Positions 51,452 to 62,739 of a stretch of 64,000 nt of DNA are shown here, in pieces (position 1 is the stretch's first letter; the number at the start of each line of letters is the position of its first letter). This DNA is from Lumbricus rubellus. Lineage: Eukaryota; Annelida; Clitellata; Crassiclitellata; Lumbricidae. The stretch covers positions 31,326,673-31,390,672 of the forward strand of contig OX243814.1 of assembly GCA_945859605.1 (NCBI GenBank). The letters are read 5' to 3'. The notes beneath the pieces were generated by a model. It saw only the letters and a list, made by a program, of their open reading frames with translations. It had not been told where the DNA came from and did not search any database. The position numbers and the translations under genes were made by a program.

Positions 51452-54400
51452 TCCTACAATTCTTAAATCTGACAAATGTATTCTCTCAATTCCCAAACCC
51501 TTAAACTTGTATTTTTTCAATTCATAAATATATTTGCAGATGTATACATATTACTTACCCAACCCATTCTTATCTCTATTCTTCCCATTCCAAATCTTTA
51601 CAATGTTTTATGTATTGTTTCACTTCCTCATTTGCATTCGTACAATTCTTAACCCTTACACTTATATTCTAACCCTATCGCATATATTTTGTTCCTGTGC
51701 TTCCGCAATCCTTACATTCGTCTTCCTACTTTTCATTCGTCTCTTTTTCATTCGTTCACTCAACAATTCATATAGCTTCTCAACCAGGTAACTACCCAAA
51801 GGAGCTTCCAGCTCCAGCCCGTACAAAGAAGCAGGTTTTCAAAATAATGGCCATAGAAATTGTCAGTGCATCATGATCTATTAAGGACCAGGGATAGCTC
51901 CCAAGGGAAGAAGCCATTCCAAACCCTAGGACTAGCCACATGCTTTTGTTCTGTTGTCGTCTTGTCCACCTCCTCCTTTACCTATTTCTCCCACTCTGTC
52001 TGTTGTTGTCCTCCTGTTCCTCTTCCTCCTCCTTCTCTACCTGCTCATAACCTCCTCCGCCTCTTCCTCCTCCTCCTCGTCCTCCACGTTCTCCTCTCCT
52101 CCTCGTCCTTCTCATCCTTGTCCTCCTCCTCCTACTTCTCCTCTCCCTCTCCTGCTCGTCCTCCTCCTTCTTCTCGTCCTCCTCATTCTCGTCGTCCTCC
52201 TCCTCCTACTTCTCCTCTCCCTCTCCTGCTCGTCCTCCTCCTTCTCCTCATCCTCCTCATCCTCGTCGTCCTCCTCCTCCTACTTCTCCTCTCCCTCTCC
52301 TGCTCGTCTTCCTCCTCGTCCTCCACGTCCTCGTCGTTCTCCTACTTCTTGTCCTCGTCCTCGTCCTCCTCCTCTTTCTTATCCTCCTCCTGTTTGCTCT
52401 TCTATCTGTTTCCATTGCGTTCTTCTGTCTCGTGTCGTCTAAGAGGCATTGAAAGCAAATGTCTGTCGCGTCTTATAATTATTGACAGATGACTCACATC
52501 CAGCGTGTGCATGGCGTCTGTCTGCTCCACACAACTGGAACAGCTGCTGGACTTCTTGACTCTCTCAAAGACAAGGTATTGTCTTTCATTTCAAATCACA
52601 ATATTAGACACCGAATTTTCTGTGGAAGGTGCAATATGGATATGTGGCGGCAGGCGTTAAGATTGGAAAAAGTTCTACGTAGTTGAAAAACCAAAGAAAT
52701 GCGTCTGATTAAAGATAGCTGCATTTTGAGGAGTTACTATTTTTTATTTAATTAAATGGTGGAGACAATTATTTGAAATTTTGACTGTAGCTGAAATTTT
52801 TTTAAATGCCTTGCACAATCTTTGCACATATTATTATATGCACTTAGCACTTTTTAAGAATATATTTTGTCATTATATCATTTGCCTCAATTGGTCCTTT
52901 TCTTTTGAATGTACTTTCATCTTCTGTTCACTCTACAACTGTCTGGCAGTTTCTCTTCTTCCTTTTCTCTTCTCAAAGTTTGCTTCTTCGAGTGGGGTCT
53001 TGCGCACCAAGATCGCTTAGAACGAATATCTCACTCTACTAGAGGTGCTTTATAAATGCTTAATTTTTTTCAATACAATATTTTGGACCAATAGAGTAGG
53101 ATTACCGGTTCAAACCTACCTCATTGCGACCTTGGACAAGTTGCTCACACAGAATTGTCTGTGAGGAAGGTTCAAGAAACCACCTCACTCATCTCACCCC
53201 AGGGACATTCAAGCCAATGGACCTGCCTTTGGTCAGAGAAGTTATCATCATCATTACCATCATCATCATCATCATCATTTTATTTTAATTTTTGATTCTC
53301 ACTTTTCAAATCTGTCGTAGGTGATGAGTTGGAAGTTGGACACGATCGGAATGAATCCGTCGACTGAGAGCTATCTCGTTCTACATCGATTCGGTGCTGT
53401 ACGTATTTAACGAAATTGTTGTTGACTAACGGTAAAATAACGATTGATGATCACGAGCTGAGTTACAGTGACTGAGAAAAGGATCTTTTGATAATGACTC
53501 ACTGCAACATTGTTAGGCCTATACATGTGGGGGTAAACGGACATTATCCCCCCTGGACATTATCCCCCCCGAACACTATCCCCCCCGGACATTATCCCCC
53601 CCGGACACTATCCCCCCCGGACATTATCCCCCCCGGACATTATCCCCCCCGGTTTTTTGTAGGACATTATCCCCCCCGGACATTATCCCCCCTTCATGTA
53701 CAAATCAGGGTAAGCGTCGTGAGGGTCGGTTAGGGTCAGTGTGAGGGTCGGTTAGGGTCAGTGTAAGTGTCGTGAGGGTCGGTTAGGGTCAGGGTAAGCG
53801 TCGTGAGGGTCGGTTAGGGTCAGTATGAGGGTCGGTTAGGGTCAGTGTAAGTGTCGTGAGGGTCGGTTAAGGTTAGTGTTAGGGTTAGTGTCGTCATTAG
53901 ATGAATGAACGAATTGGAATCGTATACAGTCAGTAGGCCAACAAAAGTTTGTTAACGTGATTTGAACTTCGTAGACTTATTAGCGTCAATCATTTTTGGG
54001 TAATAGACTGGGGGGATAATGTCCTACTTCGGGGGGGATAATGTCCGGGGGGGATAATGTCCGGGGGGGATAGTGTCCGGGGGGGATAATGTCCAGGGGG
54101 GATAATGTCCTACAACCACATGTGGGATATGTTAAATGTTCAAGTGTTCACATGAATGTTACTTTACCATGAATACCCGTCTTCTGTAGTGCTCAGTGAC
54201 TTTTAGTTATAAGATTGTTTATTGTATATTTACACCAGAATTGTACTAACACATTCCAACTTTGCTGTTGTTGTTGGTGCTGTCATTAATAATTTCATAA
54301 CATGTTATTGTTTTCTGTTGTTCTGTTTGTTTTAACTACTGCTTCTGATTTATCAACAACAACATCAACAACAACAATGTTGGGCGTAAAGACTAAGGTG

Positions 54401-56834
54401 AGATTAAACGAAAATTCCTTTTAAATAGAGTTTGTTAACACTTTAGTGCTGTGGGTCTATGCCTACTGAAGTCACTGGAGAACCAATGCAGTGCGTCATT
54501 ACAGCATTAACCCTTTACCCGTTTGCCCAGAGAATATCCGCTGAAAACACGGGCATAACGGGAAAAGTGAACGGGTAAAGAGTTAAGCATTGTTTCTCAA
54601 CAGAAAAATGGTATTGTATTGATTAACACAGTCTCTGTTTTTTTGTTCTTTTCCTTTTGTCACTAATGGCTAAAACTCTAAAGGAGACGCTTAGAAATAA
54701 GTGTCGTACAATGTACATTGTACAATGTTGTACATTGCAGTCGACAACAGTAAGCCAGCGAAGCGGCATTCAACGCTCAGTTATTGTAGGATTATTACGC
54801 AGTAATTATGACAGGGATTATAGATTAGATTACAGTTATTACGCAGTAGCAATGACAGGGATTGTAGATTAGATTACAGTTATTACGCAGTAGCAATGAC
54901 AGAGATTCTAGATTAGATTACAGTTATTACGCAGTAATTATGACAGGGATTGTACATTAGATTACAGTTATTACGCAGTAGCAATGACAGGGATTATAGA
55001 TTAGATTACAGTTATTACGCAGTAGCAATGACAGAGATTCTAGATTAGTCTAGATTACAGTTATTATGCAGTAATTATGACGGGGATAATGAATTAGATT
55101 ACAGTTATTACGCAGTAGCAATGACAGGGATTATAGATATTACAGTGGCAGCCAGTTCATAATATTGCAGCTCTTTGTCTGAACATTGGATCAATGTTTT
55201 CATCTGCAATGATGCAATGATGGATGGACGACAGAAGCCATGGATGCAGCGGCAGACAGTATGTGCGCATAAAACAAACAGGTTCATGATTGGCATGCTG
55301 TTGAGTCTGATGGTGTGTCCTCCCGTGAGACATTAGTGCTCTGCGTTGTGGCGCCAACGCTTCATTATTTGTCGTGCGACAACCAACGTGCGGCGGCGGC
55401 TATGTTCTTTATGGTCGAAATTACGTGCGGTTGGGGAAAACGATGACTCGTGGTAATTGTTGCAATATGCACGTGTGTGTACTGAGAGTACTCGCATCTT
55501 TTGCTCTGTCTGTCCTCTATGGGATTGTGTGGACTACTATTAGGAATTCAGTATCCTCTGCGTCTGATATAATTGCAGGAATTTTCCTGTGTGGTTTTTG
55601 GTACTGCTATGAATGCTGTGCGTCATGTGTGATTGTTGTATTATGGTACTCGTACTATGAGCACTGGTACTGATCTATAATTGTGCTCAATTGGTACTGC
55701 TATGAATGCTATGCGTCATGTGTGACTGTCTATGGTACTCGTACTATGAGCACTGATCTATTGTGCGTCATGTGTGACTATCTAGGGTACTTCTCGTATT
55801 ATGAGCATCGCTGGTACTGATGCATTGTGCTCGGGAGCGCCTCTGAGTAGTTTTTTTACTTGAAGGAGCGCTATATAAATGTCCAAATGAATGAATGAAT
55901 GTGAAATTGTGAATGCATAGATTTAAATGTGCTGTTGTTGTACATAATTATAATTATAGCCTACAGATGAGTTATTGAGTATCTATGGACCCGTATCTAT
56001 GGTGCGAATGTAATTTTAATATCAATGACGCTGGTTCCCTGTCCTCTGTGTCACTGTAAGTGCCATCGATACTGCTGGCGCTGACACACGTGTTTGTTGA
56101 CTCTAGAGAAATCGCATGCAACATGTTGCAACATGCCTTCAAAAAATGATTTTAATATATAGGCCAGACTTGCCGTGAAAGAATTGTTATGTTTGATCGA
56201 TTATTTCAATCCATTTGCATTGTGTTTTTAATCCGAGCGCAGCCTGGAAAACGCAGATTTGTCACCTTCCAGTCTCCACGAGTCGGTGGTTGGCGACGTA
56301 GATTTGCATTTCCAGTTGCCATAGTATGGTCGTCATCTCACCTCTGCCCTCCCTCTGTCTCATCCCATCCTACTAACAATTGCTAAGATGCCGAATAGCT
56401 ACTTTGCAATTGGCTCTGCTTGGTCTAAAGCCTGTGTGCGGTCTGGTCCCAAGAATCGTCTGTGAGGTCATGGGTGACTTTGTTGCTGAATTATTGTTCA
56501 ATTGGTCATCAATCAATCAATCAATCAATTCGTATATTAATTGATTGGTTGATTGATTGATTGATTAGTTGATTGATTGGTTGGTTGGTTGGCTGATTGA
56601 TTGATTGATTGATTGATTGACTGACTGACTGGCTGGCCGGCCGACCGACCGACCGACCAACTGATTGATTGATGACCAACTGACCAGTGACCAATCATCA
56701 ACAATGTCACACATGACCTTGAGCATAGGTGTTTCTTGATTGTGGCCTGCTTCTAATTTTGGCACAGTGTGTTCAAATTCATGTGACAGAATTAGAATTT
56801 TTTTTGATTGATGCAAGACTGGCTGCTACTGCTG

Positions 56835-56876
<42 letters not shown>

Positions 56877-59800
56877 CTATGATGTCTGGCTTTATCACTT
56901 TAATGAGATGCTCCATTGGTTCCCAGTCACTTTTAGTGCACGTTTGTTGCTAAAGGGTTAAGGAAGTCCTGCGTTGATGAGCATGATGAGTGATGGTGTT
57001 ATGCATGCTTTTCATTAACCCATTAGCTGCATTGGTTGGTCATTGTTTGTTTGGTCAGCTCTTAGCTTTTATTGTTCTTGGTCAGCTGAATGATCGGACT
57101 TCGAAACTGTGCAGAACACTTCCGTTCAGTATTTGCAGTTCTCAGTTTATGTTCTAACTGTTGAAAAAGAGTTAATAAGATTTTTTATGCATGAGGTCCA
57201 GCATTCTTTTTACGAATTTGTTGAAAGGGTTTTTATGATCTGTGAGCAAAAGCCTTCCTCGCATGCTCCTTTTTAGGCCTACTCCAGGTTTTGGTTGATC
57301 GTCATGTGCTGTATCACTAACAGCTGCTCTTCACTCTCTTCACTGGCTTTCTATCTGTGGGCATTGCAGCATGACCTATGCCTTAGAAGATAGGAGATTA
57401 CAATTACCATTTTGAATGTATTGTATTGCAATAATTATATTGTCCCGTTTGTTGTTGTTCTACTGACATGGCTCATGGAGAGGGATGGTTGCCATGCCTC
57501 ATTATTATCTGCACCAAATGTATTGACCTGCTTGTTATTGCTCTCCTAACCTGGATCGTGGAGTGAGGGAGGGAGGGCTGGAGGGAGGGAGTTGCCATTC
57601 GGGAATATTTGGCATCAAGTGTATTGTCGGGCTTTATGTTGTTATTCTGATCTAGATCATGGAGGGAGGGTTGCCATCCCAGACCATTAATTTTGCCTAA
57701 AATGTATTGTTCTGCTTGTTATTGTTCTCCTGGCACTGGGTTTTATGACTGACTGTGCTGTTTTTCTTTCTGTCTGGCCCATAGTTCACTAAGGCAAGCG
57801 ACAAAGAGGAGCTGAAGACGATTGTGGAGAGCTACCAGGAGGCTCTGAGGAACAAGGCCAATGCAAAAAACCTGAAGAAGTTTGTGGAGGCATTCCTAAA
57901 GTAAGTGTGTTATGATGGTCTAGTCTGATGAAGTTCAATGACTGTTGTATCCCTTCAGAAAGTAGTCTTTGGCTAGTTCTTATGAGTAATTAGAGAAAGT
58001 ATTGTTTGGCAAGCTATCAGAATTATAAAGTATTCTCTGACAAGCTCTCTGGAGTAACTTAGTATGTGGTAATTGTTTTAGAACCTCATTAAAATGCTGC
58101 TTTCACGTGCAGTGTCATGGACCCACATCCAGAACTGCATGATAATGAGTGTAGTCAGTGTACTTTAAAATGAAGTAAGGTTATAGCTGATTTAAATTTG
58201 TGCCATCGCTGTGTTGTTGGAATTATTACTAAGATAAGTCATGCCATAAGCACGTTTGGTTTGCCTGACAAAAGTCTGAATTGTTTAGTTTTGATTTTGA
58301 CCATGGCTTAATTTAACATGTGAAGAATTTTCGACATATTGCTAAATTTTGTTGCTGTGTCTAATTCTGAAATTCGTGAGATGAAAATATCAAAGTCTGC
58401 CAGCTTCAGGGTGCTTGCTTAAGTCAGATTTCCATTCAGATAGGCCTATGCAAAAATGTAATGTAATGTAAATCTCTGAGAATTTCTCAGCGCCCACAAA
58501 AGCCATGTCAGGGAGACCAGCTCAGTCACCAGCGCTAAAATGAATCCCAAAGAGAGTAAATGTGAGCAAACAAAAGGTTATGGTTGTAATTCAATCTTGG
58601 TATGACATACGTCATGTGGCTAATGCCATTACTCTATTTTGCTGCTGTTGGCCTTCTACGGCTTGATGTTTTAGAAGCAACTTCTGGCTTTTACATTTTT
58701 ATTAGCCTGAATGTATTAATTTTGTTTCTGTTTCAGTTTTTTATTTAAATTTCTCTTTTAATTTTAGACGCACGAATATTGCAGAGAACATTGCAAAGCT
58801 GAAGTGAGTGGTTTAGATATGTTTCAATTTATATGAACTCCTGAAAAAAACTGCCATCGTAATTTAGTTATTTATGAAGATGTAGGCTTATTGTTTATAC
58901 TCGGGGCTTTATTAATGCTAGTGTGGCCTGAAAGCGATAATTAACCTCTAATAACATTCTATTACAACCCACTGGTCCACTACACACATATTTGCATAGG
59001 CGTAGGAGACGGGGGTTCAGAGGGGCAAATGCCCCCCCCCAAGTTTCGGGCAAGTCTAATTTTTTGGGCAAGCAGACCCGGAAAACTTTTTTTTTTAAAG
59101 AAAAAGTTAGAAAAAGTAACGGGAAATTTCAGAAGATTTCGGCCGCATGACTAAAAAAGGTCGTCAGAATTTTCGGGCAAACGTAAGTTACGTAACGGGA
59201 ATTTTTCTTAAGATTTTGGCCGGATGACAAAAACATTTTGGGCAAAAGTCTCATTTTTACCCCCCAAACCCTGAAATGTCCCCTACGCCTATGCATATTT
59301 GTAACTGCAAAGCCTTCAAAACTGCAGCTCCAGGTGCACCAACCTTGAAATTGGACCTGATTATAGAGTTAAAGATCTGTAACACTCTAATCAGTCTAAT
59401 GTGTAAGGTAATCGCATTTATTATAGTGTTTCGTAACTTAGCATAGAGATATGTATAAATGTTTTTCAACACTGCCCCAGTTGATGGATATACGCCCAAA
59501 ACGGCAGACAATGTAAGTATAAGAACAATAAGCTCGAAGCCGAAACAATGCATTCCATGCAAAGCATATATAATTGCTAGATTGGTGAAAGAGTGAAAGG
59601 CTTGCAGTTCTTAGCAATAGTCATAATCAAAAAATCAAAATCGATGACTGTGATACTTGTAATAATCAACATTTAAAACAAATGTCCATTTGGTATAGTT
59701 GGTTAGAAATGTTAATATTGTTGATCTATGAACAATCGATATTCCTTTGAAAAATAGCTTCTCATACCGGATCTCACTTAGAACTGAAATAGTCTCCCAC

Positions 59801-60142
59801 TTGATTTTCATAAATGCTCTTCCAACACCATATTTGTCAGCCACATGGTATGAATCCCACGAAGATCCCTATGATCCATATCCGTGGCTCCTCGGCATTC
59901 TTTGAAATCTAACCTCCACTGCTGTCAGATATCTAGCGTCGATTCATCCAGTTTACCTTCTTTCCATTTTTTCAACTTACATGTACATGCACTTGACTTA
60001 AATAGCTTCTGAACCTGATATTATGATTATGACACAGTTCAATATCAGACAAAGTCTAACTTTAAGAGTTAGACAAGCAGAGGATACTCATTAAGTTATG
60101 TGTATATGTTTTTTAATTAAACTTTGTGATTAAGCTGTGTGC

Positions 60143-60220
<78 letters not shown>

Positions 60221-61394
60221 TGCTGGTTTCGGTGTATATTCCACTACATTTAGTTTGTAGGAATTAATATTTTCTATGTTCTTTCTATATTTTCCGGAAG
60301 GAAAAGAAGAATATTTTCTATGTTCTGGTGTTGAGAAGTCCAGTGTTAATTTTTTAAGGTTCTGGTGTTCTGTGTTAATGTGTTTTGATGTTCTGGTGTT
60401 AAGGTGTCCAGTGTTAATATTTTTTAATGTTCTGGTGTTAAGGTGTCTGGTGTTAATATTTTTCTATGTTCTGGGGTTAAGGTGTTCGGTGTTAATGTGT
60501 TTTGATGTTCTAGTTTTAAGGTGTCCAGTGTTAATGTGTTTTGATGTTCTGGTGTTAAGGTGTCCGGTGTTAATGTTTTTAATGTTCTGGTTTTAAGGTG
60601 TCCGGTGTTAATATTTTTAGTGTTCTGGTGTTAGGGTGTCCGGTGTTAATGTTTTTTTATGTTCTGGTGTTAAGATGTCCAATATTGTTGGTGACGGGAC
60701 AGCACTCGCTGTTCAATGACACCACCCGTGCGTTGCACCAGGCCATCCTCAAGACGTGCACTGACAAGACCAAAGTGGAGTTCATCGAAGTTGGTGGCGT
60801 GGCGAATGTCCTCGAAGAAAAGGTCGGACATTTGGGCATTTTGGACATTTTTTTCTGTGTTTAATTAATGGCTTGGAGTAATGTTCTTCGCTTGGCTTGT
60901 CCTTTCATACTTTGATCTGGCATTTAACCTAATCTATCGTTCAGATGTCTAATTTCTGAGTCTTATTTTTAAGTCTAGTTTATTCTGTTACTTTTCACAG
61001 AGTTAATATTATCGCATCCGTGGCTCTCTCGATAAACACTGAGAAATTAGAAATTAAATTGTGTGATGTTAAATGCCTCTTGACTTGATGTTTCCCTATG
61101 GACTTCGTTCTGAATTCACAGACCTTTATTGCATGACTTTGTTTGTGATCGAGTCTGTGATCATAATTTCTACGCTGTGGAGCAACCATGCATTGGTATT
61201 GGAAATTTCTATGATGTAATACTGACGAGTCATTGTGCTGTTTACATGTTTGCGATTGACTGGTTTCTGCTGAATCCCAGGGTTTGTTGCAGAATTTCTG
61301 ATGCGATGGTTATCTATTTCGCGGAACCTTGATTTTGTTGTGATTGGTTGGTTTTGCTGGAGTGCGTTCACATGCAAATATTGAGTCTACATTG

Positions 61395-61441
<47 letters not shown>

Positions 61442-62708
61442 TGATGTGGTCATTGTGTTTACAGCCTGACAAGTTGGTCGAATGTTTCCAGTACTTCCTG
61501 CAAGGTCTTGGTCTAGGTGAGTTACTGGCATACAGCATCTTTACCCCTTCGTCTAGATTTCTGTTCCACTATAATAGCCAGTGTTTGATCATGTAGGTAA
61601 TACAGGAATTTATGAGCTTCAGACATCTAAGACCGATTTGATCAAATCTCAGGTGCAATTAGATGCAGGATAACCTTGTGCAAATGTCCTGTTATATGTA
61701 TTCGTTTGATTACAATTTATGAAACGCATGGATGACATAGCACACCCAAACTCACAATGCTATATGACAGCAAAAAGAAAGTTTAAAACATTAATAATTA
61801 TGGTAAAACTTTTAGGCTTATGATAGTAGAGAAATTCGTTTTTATAGGATCCTTGAAATGAAATTCTTAATATCTTTCAGTGGAAGTTCGAATTCGTGAA
61901 CACGACGGGCCGACGGCGAAGGTTAAAAATAATAATGTCACTGGATTGTAGGTGGGAAAAGGCAACGTAATACATGCGCAGTGCGCACCATTTCACACAA
62001 CAACTGCCTCTATCTGAAAGTTACATAGCGCCAGAGATCATTATAAGACTGATTCTGATATGACATTGCCAGAGGCATGGATCTGAAAAGTATATCCGCT
62101 GCAGAAAATGAACTCATTATAGCACACCTTCATTTACGAGGCAGTTCTTTCTAACGGTGTGTTAACGAGCTTTTGGTGTTATTTGGATCGCAACAAATGA
62201 AGCCAATCAGTTAACTATAATTTCATTCAAAGACGTCAATAACTTTCATCAAACTCTGTAGAGACGACGTAGGTAGAAATTATATGAATAGCATGTTTTG
62301 TATGCTCACACATGCACGTGCACATACACCATACACACACAACGCAAGCACGCACTCACACGCAGAATTGCTCAACCGCCCCTACGCATATTCTGAAGAT
62401 TGAGCTAGAATGGCCAAGGCTCAGTCCTGATCCTTTACATCAATTGGTCCCTCTCTTTGGAATATGTTGTCTCCATTTACTCGATCTCAAATTCTAACTG
62501 GTTTTTAATGAGAATGCTTTATGATGCCTAATTTTATGTAAACCAAAGTGTGGTTATGCAGTTGTATTAATAAAGAATATACTTACTTACTTTTACTTAA
62601 TTATTCTTCATCCTCATTTTCTATTCTCAAAACCTATTTCTTTCATGACCTTGCGCACTGCAGAATTCACCCTGGTAGAGGCGCTTTATAAATGTTTCGA
62701 TACAATAC

Positions 62709-62739
<31 letters not shown>

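Noticed and set aside
51860..52492. 210-residue Ser/Leu/Pro-rich frame
   Set aside because: Low-complexity TCC repeat; no domain, no splice context.
54378..54398. Possible NDRG micro-exon before GTGAGA
   Set aside because: The preceding sequence is CAA-rich with no pyrimidine tract, and exons 8 and 9 already join in frame.
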